Assembly: GCF_014648295.1 (NCBI RefSeq)
Contig: NZ_BMQV01000002.1
Location: 62,001 to 126,000 of the forward strand
DNA length: 64,000 nt
DNA from: Shewanella saliphila
Lineage (GTDB): Bacteria; Pseudomonadota; Gammaproteobacteria; Enterobacterales; Shewanellaceae
Direction: 5' to 3'
Position 1 is the stretch's first letter. Each line of letters starts with the position of its first letter. The notes beneath the pieces are model-generated. The model was not told the DNA's origin. It searched no databases and worked only from the letters and a program-made list of their open reading frames with translations. Shown here piece after piece: positions 57,063 through 64,000 of the stretch. The position numbers were made by a program, and so were the translations under genes.

Positions 57063-57625
57063 TTAACTCCGTTGTTTGCTTCGTTTTCTATTAAATTCGC
57101 GCGTTTGCAGCGCTAATGTCGTCGATGCGAACTCTTTCATTACTTTTCTATATACATCGCGCTTAAAAGACACTACCTGACGCACAGGGTACCAATAACT
57201 CACCCAACGCCAATCATCAAACTCCGGATGACCAGAAGAATTTAAATTAATGGTATTATCGTGACCTTTTAATTGTAGTAAAAACCATTTCTGCTTTTGG
57301 CCAATGCAAACAGGTTTGCTTTCTTGGCGCACCAAACGCTTGGGTAATCGATACCGTAACCAAGAACGAGTGGACGTTAAAATTTGTACATGCTCAGGTC
57401 TCAGTCCCACTTCTTCGTAGAGTTCGCGATACATGGCTTGCTCTGCATTCTCGCCATCATCTAACCCACCTTGTGGAAACTGCCATGAATGTTGGCCAAA
57501 ACGTCTAGCCCACCTTGTGGAAACTGCCATGAATGTTGGCCAAAACGTCTAGCCCACATAACTTGTCCAAATTTATTACAGATAATGATGCCCACATTTG
57601 CGCGAAAGCCGTCGCTATCAATCAC
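57063..57625 (-). pseudogene. rppH: RNA pyrophosphohydrolase RppH, split by a 44-bp duplication
   Basis: RppH removes pyrophosphate from 5' triphosphate RNA ends to trigger decay. Translation from GTG 57625 (GGAG 5 nt upstream) reads [17 protein letters not shown]... through WQFPQGGLD, then runs into the second repeat copy out of frame and stops after 54 residues at 57461. The remainder, with an intact Nudix box ([14 protein letters not shown]) and [19 protein letters not shown], is open from ATG 57530 in another frame. Deleting one 44-bp copy gives 519 bp, a perfect 172-codon gene. Either a real inactivating slippage mutation or an assembly error. Confidence 0.88.
57465..57557. repeat. 44-bp perfect tandem duplication inside rppH
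   Basis: Copies at 57465-57508 and 57509-57552, followed by 5 more matching bases. Each copy starts CCCACCTTGTGGAAACTGCC. The length is not a multiple of three, so it shifts the rppH frame. Confidence 0.98.
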
Positions 57626-57769
57626 ATGGACTCCAAAATTAACCAATTTTATATCGTCTGATTGTTTCACAAAGCATGCCTATCGGCAAACCTCTATTTA
57701 ATGTGGATAATTGAATAACAATGTTAACAAAGCTTATTTATCAACAGCTGTTATGTTTTACCCTGTAGA

Positions 57770-57792
57770 TTATCCACAAAATCTGTGGATAT
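57770..57792. promoter_or_regulatory. Head-to-head DnaA box pair
   Basis: TTATCCACA then, after 5 nt, TGTGGATAT on the opposite strand. The first is a perfect DnaA box and the second differs at one base. Confidence 0.7.
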
Positions 57793-58100
57793 CTCTGTTC
57801 GAAACTTTGGTAAAGCTCAATTAGTGGGTAAAAACCAACAGATATTGATTTAATAAATCGTCACAAATAATAACAATAAGCATATTAAATACAAACACTT
57901 AAAATAATTTAGTGTATTGGTAATATTTGGATCGCTTAGATCGAACAAAAAAACAACGACTCTAAATTAGATCAACAACTCATTCTAGTACGTCTGAAGT
58001 TATACACAAATAACAAGGCATTTTTTAAAATAAACCAAAGAAAAAGCCATTTTATTGCGTTGACTTGCCCTTTTTAATCAGTTAAAGACAATTGTTTTCA

Positions 58101-58128
58101 CAGTTATCCATTAATTCTGTGGATAACT
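58101..58128. promoter_or_regulatory. Inverted repeat with DnaA box
   Basis: CAGTTATCCA and TGGATAACTG, perfect 10-bp arms 8 nt apart; the right arm carries a perfect DnaA box on the minus strand. Confidence 0.65.
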
Positions 58129-58447
58129 GTGTGTGAAATACTAGGGCAAAACGAGAGTAACTTGGGACAATTCAATATTAAAAACAGCAACGATTTATAA
58201 AAACAAATTAAAACATGGAGTTATAGACTTATTCAATCAAAAAGTTTTACCCACAAATAATGCGTTCATTTTTTGAGCATTAACACTAATATCAGTAAAC
58301 TTGTTATTATTAACTAATACTTGCTAGCATATCGGCGCATATTTACGCGTTTACCATATTGTCATTCGCATACTGAGTTCACCCAATCAATCTGTAAGAA
58401 CAATGCAATATGGCTACGTAACATCGATTAAAGGTAATGGAAGTGAC

Positions 58448-59116
58448 ATGGCTAAATCCTCGCCTAAAGACATTAATGAATTAATGCTAAGAGCACATAA
58501 CATGGCCGGGATCCGCCTTGCTGACATTGCAATGGACAACCAAATTGCCGTGCCGGCAAACTTAAGGCGTGATAAAGGCTGGGTTGGCCAACTTATTGAG
58601 TCTGAATTAGGTGCGCTGGCAGGCTCAAAACCACAGCAAGACTTTATTCATTTAGGCGTTGAGTTAAAAACTATCCCTATCGATAGTAAAGGTAAGCCGC
58701 TTGAAACCACTTATGTCACAGTCGCTCCACTGGTCAACATTCGAGGGCTAACCTGGCAAGACAGCGTTGTGTATCACAAGTTACAACAAGTATTGTGGGT
58801 ACCCGTCGAAGGTGAGCGCAGTATTCCTGTCGGCGAAAGACGTGTTGGCACTCCGATTTTATGGCAGCCCAATGTGCAACAAGCACATCAACTACAGCAA
58901 GATTGGGAAGAAATAATGGAGTTAATCGCTTTGGGTAAGGTCGATAAGATTACAGCCCGACACGGAGAAGTATTACAACTGCGTCCAAAAGCAGCTAATA
59001 GCCAAGCATTAACAGAAAGCATTGCAGAAGACGGCAGTATCCAATTATCTAATCCGCGTGGTTTTTATTTAAAAATCGATTTTACCCAACAAATTTTAAA
59101 TAATGCTTTTGGCTAA
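58448..59116 (+). CDS. mutH: DNA mismatch repair endonuclease MutH
   Basis: Nicks the unmethylated strand at hemimethylated GATC sites during mismatch repair. 222 residues from ATG 58448 (GGA 6 nt upstream); a longer start at 58403 adds residues without family match. Catalytic region: QDFIHLGVELKTIPID, with the Asp and Glu-x-Lys motif near 60-75, and NLRRDKGWVGQLIE near 38-51. RPKAANSQALTE and PRGFYLK near the end are family-typical. Its presence implies Dam-directed repair. Confidence 0.96.
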   Translation: MAKSSPKDINELMLRAHNMAGIRLADIAMDNQIAVPANLRRDKGWVGQLIESELGALAGSKPQQDFIHLGVELKTIPIDSKGKPLETTYVTVAPLVNIRGLTWQDSVVYHKLQQVLWVPVEGERSIPVGERRVGTPILWQPNVQQAHQLQQDWEEIMELIALGKVDKITARHGEVLQLRPKAANSQALTESIAEDGSIQLSNPRGFYLKIDFTQQILNNAFG

Positions 59117-59196
59117 ATTAACATTTTAGCGTTAATACAATCAGTTCCATCGACTGAGCAAAACTTTGCACTAGGCCACATTTTTCTGCACTTCTC

Positions 59197-59210
59197 TTGA
59201 TCTAAATCAC
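59197..59210. promoter_or_regulatory. FNR/CRP-like site upstream of cyaC
   Basis: TTGAT-CTAA-ATCAC matches the FNR consensus TTGAT-N4-ATCAA in nine of ten positions, and its right half extends to TCACA, the CRP half-site. A TATAAA at 59241-59246 may be the -10. Confidence 0.45.
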
Positions 59211-59288
59211 AAATAAACTATCCCTATTGAGCAGAATTTCTATAAACTACACCGCTTATTACTCAGCTATTCGGACATCTTAATTCTC

Positions 59289-60371
59289 TTGAAAGCGCGC
59301 CGTCAGACTCAAAAACTATTGTTCGCTGTGTTTGCTTGGAGCGTCGCCATGGCGTCATTTGTGTTTTTCCGCTATTCACAATCCTCGCAACTTCCTGATT
59401 GGGCTGTTGGAAACGCAGACTTAGCCACGTTGGCAGTATTTATGGGTTTTGTTTTTGGTGGCCTTCACTGGATGTCGAACCTCATTGCCGACTTTAGTGC
59501 CATTAGTCGCCTGCCTTATTTGTTTTCAGTGGTTTTTAAAGGCTTGTTCTTATTACTTGGCGCAACCACGCTTGCTTATGTGACTCAGTTTTTAAACATG
59601 TGGACCATAGACAACCACATGATCACCTTACGACAAATGCTCAGTGTGCATATTATTTACAGTCCATCATTTCAGGCATTGATCGTTTATTTAGTTGTAG
59701 TGCGGGTTAGCTTGGCCTTTATTGAACAGATGGCACTGTTGGTAGGGCCTAAGGTGTTATTTAATATTGGTTTAGGGAAATACCATAAACCAAGATATGA
59801 GCATCAACTATTTTTATTTATCGATATGGTATCGTCTACGGCACATGCAGAAACCCTTGGCGATTACCGTTTTAGCCGGCTCATCCAAGACAGCTTTAGT
59901 ATGCTGGCTGACACGGTGACAGACAACGAGGCTGAGATATATCGTTATATGGGTGATGCGGTATTGATTCATTGGCCTTTAGAGCAAGGCATCAAACACG
60001 ACCGTTGCATGAACATTTACTTCGAGTTTTGTAAGCAACTTAAGTGGCAGAGCCAATACTTTGAACAACAATATGGCTTTGTGCCTAAATTTAAAGCCGC
60101 TGCACATTGTGGCCAGGTGGTCGCTGCCGTTGTGGGGGTTCACAAACAAGAGATAAGTTTCTTTAGTGATGTACTGAATACGTTGGCAAGGCTTCAAGAC
60201 CAATGTAATCCATTAGGTCAAAGAATGTTGTTATCTGGGGATGTTGTTCATCGACTTGAGCTGCAAAATAGCCAATATGACTTAACTAATTTAGGCCCAA
60301 TTGTATTAAAAGGTAAGCAGCACCCCATTGAAGTCTTTGGCGCTGCACCTATCAAATCGACCCACTCATAA
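59289..60371 (+). CDS. cyaC: Membrane-bound class III adenylate cyclase, CyaC type
   Basis: Probably makes cAMP at the inner membrane. 360 residues. Four or so hydrophobic helices fill residues 8-155, then the cyclase domain follows. Metal-binding Asp179 (LFIDMVSST) and Asp223 (YMGDAVLIHW), and catalytic Asn297 and Arg301 (SDVLNTLARLQ), are present, so activity is expected. Adjacent to oxyR and hptA as in Shewanella oneidensis, where CyaC feeds CRP in anaerobic respiration (recalled). The start is given as TTG 59289, which lacks a good ribosome binding site; an ATG 20 codons on would cut into the first helix. Confidence 0.85.
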   Translation: MKARRQTQKLLFAVFAWSVAMASFVFFRYSQSSQLPDWAVGNADLATLAVFMGFVFGGLHWMSNLIADFSAISRLPYLFSVVFKGLFLLLGATTLAYVTQFLNMWTIDNHMITLRQMLSVHIIYSPSFQALIVYLVVVRVSLAFIEQMALLVGPKVLFNIGLGKYHKPRYEHQLFLFIDMVSSTAHAETLGDYRFSRLIQDSFSMLADTVTDNEAEIYRYMGDAVLIHWPLEQGIKHDRCMNIYFEFCKQLKWQSQYFEQQYGFVPKFKAAAHCGQVVAAVVGVHKQEISFFSDVLNTLARLQDQCNPLGQRMLLSGDVVHRLELQNSQYDLTNLGPIVLKGKQHPIEVFGAAPIKSTHS

Positions 60372-60376
60372 TGCGT

Positions 60377-61300
60377 TTATTTTTTGCTTGGTAACTCTTG
60401 AGCCAGCAACTTTTTCTGTATCGCTAACCCTAAGGTTCTAAAGGTTGAAATACGACTAGTCGTTTGACGCCACACTAAACCAATATCACGATACGGCGCT
60501 TCACCCGGTGGATCGATCGCAATGAGATCGGTGTCATGTAAAATCCCGGTATCAATAGCCATCTGAGGTAAAAAGGTCGTGCCCAGTTTGCTATTCACCA
60601 TTTGCACTAACGTATGCAAACTGGTTGCAGCAAACGGATTCACCTTGGAACTATCACCTAACTGACATGCTGTAATCGCATGGCCTGTAATACAGTGCTC
60701 AGCTTGCAGTAAAAAAATACTTTCATCAGGCATTTTTTGATAATCAATAGGCTGTATAACATCTTGCGATAACTCTTTGTGCATTACCATCTTAAATGGG
60801 TCGATACCCACTTTCATGCTATGAAAGCCATTCGTGTCCACAGGCAAAGCCAAAATCAATAAATCGAGCTCCCCTTTAGCTAACGCATCAAGAAGCCTTT
60901 CTGTGGTGTCTTCTTTTAATAACAAGCTTAATTTGGGGTAATCTTGCTGACACAGTTTCACTACGCGGCTCAGTAAAAACGGCGCAATCGTCGGAATACA
61001 GCCTAAACGGATCTCGCCCGTCATTGGCTCCCCCTGATTCTTAACCAACTCCACTAAGTCATCAACGTTGGTTAAAATATTTCTCGCACGTTCAACGACT
61101 TCTTCACCAATTGCGGTAAACATAAATGACTTATGATCCCGTTCGATCAATTGATAGCCGAGCTGTTCTTCAAGGTTTTGTATTCCGCTAGACAAAGTTG
61201 ATTGACTCACAAAACACATTTTTGCAGCGCGATTAAAGTTCTGCTCTTGATGTAAATGCACTAAATAATAGAGATTCTTAAGGCTAGGAAGATTTTTCAT
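60377..61300 (-). CDS. oxyR: LysR-family peroxide sensor OxyR
   Basis: Activates (and in Shewanella also represses) peroxide-defence genes through a disulfide switch. 307 residues. Helix-turn-helix FNRAAKMCFVSQSTLSSGIQ near 22-41. The redox pair Cys203 and Cys212 (EHCITGHAITAC) has the same nine-residue step as Cys199 and Cys208 in E. coli, with the Cys-preceding His kept. ATSLHTLVQMV further on is also OxyR-like. It converges on cyaC with only 5 bp between the stops. Confidence 0.93.
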   Translation of the reverse strand: MKNLPSLKNLYYLVHLHQEQNFNRAAKMCFVSQSTLSSGIQNLEEQLGYQLIERDHKSFMFTAIGEEVVERARNILTNVDDLVELVKNQGEPMTGEIRLGCIPTIAPFLLSRVVKLCQQDYPKLSLLLKEDTTERLLDALAKGELDLLILALPVDTNGFHSMKVGIDPFKMVMHKELSQDVIQPIDYQKMPDESIFLLQAEHCITGHAITACQLGDSSKVNPFAATSLHTLVQMVNSKLGTTFLPQMAIDTGILHDTDLIAIDPPGEAPYRDIGLVWRQTTSRISTFRTLGLAIQKKLLAQELPSKK

Positions 61301-61395
61301 TTTAACGATTACCCTTACCGATGTTGATTCAAATAATGAATTAAATAGGCCAAAATAACAAGTAACAGATAAGCATTAATGCGACATACATCCAT

Positions 61396-61427
61396 AAAAA
61401 AGCCTCATTGATAGAGGCTTTATTTAG
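61396..61427 (-). terminator. Terminator of hptA
   Basis: AAAGCCTC / GAGGCTTT with a 7-nt loop and A/T runs, downstream of hptA on the minus strand. Confidence 0.88.
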
Positions 61428-61448
61428 GTTAAGCAAACTAAAGAGCGG

Positions 61449-61814
61449 TTAAGCTTTTGCCTCTAGGTACGCTTTAAGTTGTTGTAAATCTTTAGCGGCA
61501 TGCTCAACGATTTCAGCTAACCAGGTTTTATGGTCGGCATCCCAATTTGCTTCTTCGCTATGTTGTAACAACTGAGCAAATTGTTGAATACGTTTTAAGC
61601 CAACAGAACCTGCTGCGCCTTTAAACTTATGTGCTTCTGCACATAAAGTATCTTTATCATCTGCATCTTCAGCTTTCACTAAGCTGCTGACATATTCAGG
61701 CATTAGTTGCTCAAATAGCACTACGCTTTTTAATAACGTCCCAGCACCAATGGCGCTGATATATTGCTCAAGGGTGTTGAGATCCAATATTGAGTCTAAC
61801 TGCGTTGTGGCCAT
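61449..61814 (-). CDS. hptA: Histidine phosphotransfer protein HptA
   Basis: Free-standing Hpt module. 121 residues, all-helical, with the phospho-accepting His62 in EAHKFKGAAGSVGL. It resembles the C-terminal Hpt domain of E. coli ArcB. In Shewanella the Arc kinase lacks its own Hpt domain, and a separate HptA relays phosphate to ArcA (recalled from S. oneidensis, same neighbourhood with oxyR). So this is probably the Arc relay for redox control. Confidence 0.92.
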   Translation of the reverse strand: MATTQLDSILDLNTLEQYISAIGAGTLLKSVVLFEQLMPEYVSSLVKAEDADDKDTLCAEAHKFKGAAGSVGLKRIQQFAQLLQHSEEANWDADHKTWLAEIVEHAAKDLQQLKAYLEAKA

Positions 61815-62031
61815 TGTGGCACCTCTATAAGAATTCTAACTCTATAAAATTACAAAACATAATACCGAGTAAAATAGCCTATGCAAGGTTTGAACACCAA
61901 TAGCATCACTTTTAACTGAAATGATAACAAGATATTAACACCACTTTTTCACTGGCATTACCAACGTTTAAAAAAAGCTCATTTTGATTTTTTTTCAACC
62001 AAGTCGAATGTTAAACAACCAATAGTGTACA

Positions 62032-62997
62032 TTAAGCCGTTTTATATGCACCATTGAGCGCACTTCCTTGGCCTCCATATTCTCTCAGTTCATCCACAAT
62101 GGCGACTAAGCCATCCCAGCGAAATGCACACCAGTCAGGGGCGAGCAACATTGGCTTTTTAGCATACGCGGTAACACGGTGGTAAATGATGTGTTCAGGC
62201 GTATGACGAATGAGCATTGCAGCTGCAGAGGCATATTCATTTAATGTTAATAAAGGCATTGGTTTATAATGCCACTGCTTGGCCATGGTACTCCCTTCAA
62301 CAATATGTAATGGATGAAGCTTAATTCCATCAACACCAATGCCGAGTACCGTTTTTAAGCTATTTAAGTAGTCGGTAGTGGTTTCGCCGGGTAAACCTAA
62401 AATTAAATGGGTACACACTTTAATACCGCGTGATCTCGCTGCTATAACAGTTTGGCGATACTCAGCCAATTGGTGACCACGATTAATTTTTTTCAGCGTG
62501 TGATTATTACTGGTTTGTAGGCCTAGCTCTAACCATACATCTAAGCCACTTTGTTGATATTCAACCAGTAAATCGAGAACCTCATCTGGGACACAATCTG
62601 GCCGAGTGCCAATGTGTAATCCCACCACATGCTTATCTTCAACTGCAAGGTCATATTTTTGCTTTAGGCGATTAAATTCATCGTATGTACTGGTATAGGC
62701 TTGAAAGTAAGCAATATATTTACTTGATGATACCGGAGCCGGTCTCGACTTATTAGCACATTGGTCTTGCGAGTGCGCACGTACTTTTCCATCTGCAAGT
62801 TGCACTGGAATCGACAAAATTTGCCCTTGTTGAGCATTAAAAGACGCCACATTACAAAATGTGCAGCCTCCAAGCCCTAGCGTGCCATCTCGATTAGGGC
62901 AGGTAAATTCAGCATCAATGGTCAGTTTTTTTATTCTTTCACCATATTGACGCTTGCAATAAGAACCAAATGTATTAACGTAGTCATCCAAGCCCAT
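62032..62997 (-). CDS. yhcC: Radical SAM protein YhcC (TIGR01212 family)
   Basis: 321 residues. The cluster-binding cysteines are in EFTCPNRDGTLGLGGCTFC near 30-48, a spacing typical of this family and different from the plain CxxxCxxC. Also visible are VGLHIGTRPDCVPDEVLDLL near 124-143 and THLILGLPGETTTDYLNS near 196-213. The E. coli homolog lies divergent from gltB, as here; its biochemical role is not established. Confidence 0.93.
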   Translation of the reverse strand: MGLDDYVNTFGSYCKRQYGERIKKLTIDAEFTCPNRDGTLGLGGCTFCNVASFNAQQGQILSIPVQLADGKVRAHSQDQCANKSRPAPVSSSKYIAYFQAYTSTYDEFNRLKQKYDLAVEDKHVVGLHIGTRPDCVPDEVLDLLVEYQQSGLDVWLELGLQTSNNHTLKKINRGHQLAEYRQTVIAARSRGIKVCTHLILGLPGETTTDYLNSLKTVLGIGVDGIKLHPLHIVEGSTMAKQWHYKPMPLLTLNEYASAAAMLIRHTPEHIIYHRVTAYAKKPMLLAPDWCAFRWDGLVAIVDELREYGGQGSALNGAYKTA

Positions 62998-63166
62998 CTG
63001 GCTACCCTCTTCAACTAAAAGGGCGCTAGTTTATGGATCACTTAAACACCTGTCTCGGTGCTAAATCAATAAAACCTTCATTTAAACCCAGCAAACACGA
63101 AACTCTGCGCTATGTCGCAAAAATGTTTAAAACATCCCAACATGAAATAAATTAATAAAAATGAAT

Positions 63167-63187
63167 ATTTACTCATTTAGAGTAAAT
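63167..63187. repeat. AT-rich palindrome upstream of gltB
   Basis: ATTTACTC and GAGTAAAT, perfect 8-bp arms with 5 nt between. No T-run follows; possible operator. Confidence 0.5.
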
Positions 63188-63333
63188 TTTTACCCAACAA
63201 CTGTATTTGAAATAAAATTCACTATTTTTAATTCAAAAACAATCTTCTACTTTTGTTGCCAAAAAGTAGCTATATGTTTGAAATAATATTTAAATTGTTT
63301 TTATTCATAAGGTTATAGCGCCAAACCCACAGT

Positions 63334-63347
63334 TTACGTTAACGTAA
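63334..63347. promoter_or_regulatory. Perfect 14-bp palindrome, LiuR-like operator candidate
   Basis: TTACGTTAACGTAA is fully self-complementary and lies 170 nt before the gltB ATG. It resembles the TTTACGTnnACGTAAA sites described for the MerR-family regulator LiuR in Shewanella and relatives (from memory). Confidence 0.5.
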
Positions 63348-63516
63348 GCTTAATAGGCAAATCCATTTTTTTGGTAATTATATTTCAGTTTGTTGCATTT
63401 TTTTGGTTTGACCTTTATGCATTCTCGGTTTAATTTGAATGGTTCGGGTGCATATCTATGGAATGTTTCACATTTACCCCGAGTCGTATCTAGTAGAGGT
63501 TTAGGGGGTTTTTTGT

Positions 63517-64000
63517 ATGAGCTTGTATCATCCCAGTTTTGAGCGTGACAATTGCGGATTTGGTTTAATAGCACAAATGGATGGTGACGCGAGTCATCGA
63601 ATCGTGCGTACCGCAATTCATGGTCTCGATCGAATGAAGCATCGTGGTGGTATTGCAGCTGACGGACGCACAGGTGATGGCTGTGGTTTATTAATGCAAA
63701 TGCCGACTGCTTTCTTTGAAGCTATCGCCGCAGAAAATGATTGGCATTTAAGCCGAAAGTTTGCCGTAGGTATGCTATTTCTTAGCCAAGATGAACAACG
63801 CGCTGATGAAGCTAAATTTATTTTAGAAAAAGAATTACAAAGAGAAACACTGAGTGTTGCAGGTTGGCGTAAGGTTCCGGTTAATCCAGATGTTCTGGGG
63901 GAGATTGGCCGAGCAAGTCTACCGCAAATTTATCAAGTTCTGATTAATGCGCCTGTGGGATGGCGTGAAAAGGATCTTGAGCGTCGCTTATATATGGCGC
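63517..64000 (+). CDS. gltB: Glutamate synthase (NADPH) large subunit, N-terminal part (cut by window edge)
   Basis: Forms glutamate from glutamine and 2-oxoglutarate with the GltD subunit. Only 161 codons are in the window. The start MSLYHPSFERDNCGFGLIA shows the short propeptide before Cys13, the N-terminal nucleophile of the amidotransferase domain after processing. MKHRGGIAADGRTGDGCGLL near 40-59 and KELQRETLSVAGWRKVP near 105-121 match GltB. The propeptide is shorter than in E. coli. GGGGG lies upstream of the ATG. Confidence 0.96.
   Translation, partial: MSLYHPSFERDNCGFGLIAQMDGDASHRIVRTAIHGLDRMKHRGGIAADGRTGDGCGLLMQMPTAFFEAIAAENDWHLSRKFAVGMLFLSQDEQRADEAKFILEKELQRETLSVAGWRKVPVNPDVLGEIGRASLPQIYQVLINAPVGWREKDLERRLYMA

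Larger units (their letters stand above)
57626..58447. other. rppH - mutH divergent intergenic region with DnaA boxes (DARS2-like candidate)
   Basis: About 820 bp, the largest noncoding gap in the window. It has TTATNCACA DnaA boxes at 57702-57710 (-), 57770-57778 (+), 58000-58008 (+) and 58118-58126 (-), plus near-matches at 57784-57792 (-), 58104-58112 and 58247-58255. An IHF-like sequence lies at 58235-58247 with one mismatch. In E. coli, DARS2, a site that regenerates ATP-DnaA, lies in noncoding DNA beside mutH (recalled). Position and box content agree; function is inferred. Confidence 0.6.
62998..63516. other. Divergent intergenic region yhcC / gltB
   Basis: 519 bp, AT-rich, no gene. 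Two palindromes stand out, at 63167-63187 and 63334-63347, listed separately; they are probable regulator sites for gltB. A G-rich ribosome binding site precedes gltB. Confidence 0.55.

Noticed and set aside
57063..57530. Treating the 155-codon Nudix frame as an intact gene
   Set aside because: Its first residues come from the duplicated repeat read out of frame and it lacks the first strands of the RppH fold; the complete gene is recovered by removing one repeat copy.
63350..63616. 88-codon minus-strand frame over the gltB start
   Set aside because: Antisense shadow of gltB and its leader, without motifs.
1..64000. tRNA, rRNA, insertion sequence, prophage or CRISPR content
   Set aside because: Read on both strands for T-loop motifs, transposase-like proteins, terminal repeats and repeat-spacer patterns; none was convincing.

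Overview
This 64 kb window is a stretch of gammaproteobacterial chromosome. Protein similarity and gene order point to Shewanella: hptA, oxyR and cyaC sit next to gltB; an HlyU-type ArsR regulator and an M28 lipoprotein follow rpsT; xpk, ompA, tal and pgi run in series; PheA is unusually long. The DNA is moderately AT-rich. It is densely coding and almost entirely housekeeping. I see no insertion sequence, prophage, CRISPR array, rRNA or tRNA.

Layout from left to right. Positions 1-3.4 kb hold murJ-ribF-ileS (minus strand) divergent from rpsT. Positions 3.8-8.1 kb hold an HlyU-like regulator, an M28 peptidase lipoprotein, yaaA and an AGCS amino-acid/Na+ symporter. Positions 8.6-15.4 kb form a carbon-metabolism block of phosphoketolase, an OmpA-type porin, transaldolase and glucose-6-phosphate isomerase. 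After a DUF3545 protein and a hemerythrin comes the thrLABC operon (16.6-21.5 kb) with a readable attenuator. Positions 22-25 kb carry slyD, a small membrane protein, trpR, cytochrome c' and a cytochrome b561. Positions 25.4-31 kb are the aromatic block raiA-pheL-pheA facing aroF-tyrA. Positions 31-34.7 kb are rpsP-rimM-trmD-rplS plus ffh, with ypjD and corB divergent. Positions 37.3-47.6 kb hold an Mpo1-like gene and then the conserved order rpoE-rseABC-lepA-lepB-rnc-era-recO-pdxJ-acpS, with nadB divergent from rpoE. Positions 49.4-54.7 kb carry ygfX-sdhE, nhaR, a Rap1a-like gene, nhaA, thyA and a TSUP permease. Positions 54.8-64 kb carry ptsP-rppH, mutH, cyaC, oxyR, hptA, yhcC and the start of gltB.

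Four things stand out. (1) PheA has the usual chorismate mutase, prephenate dehydratase and ACT domains, then about 220 extra residues that look like a DAHP synthase of the I-beta type whose catalytic motifs have been lost. This is a likely pseudoenzyme regulatory domain fused to an aromatic branch-point enzyme. (2) rppH is split by a perfect 44-bp tandem duplication; removing one copy restores a clean 172-codon gene. (3) The 0.8 kb noncoding gap between rppH and mutH carries a cluster of DnaA boxes, which suggests a DARS2-like replication control element. (4) thyA is the longer Vibrio-like form and is not preceded by lgt.

Regulatory DNA that can be read directly includes two peptide-leader attenuators (thrL and pheL) with visible alternative pairings, a sigma-E-like promoter ahead of rpoE, CRP/FNR-like sites ahead of raiA, xpk and cyaC, and a perfect 14-bp palindrome ahead of gltB. 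All function assignments come from reading motifs and from recalled family sequences; no database search was run.
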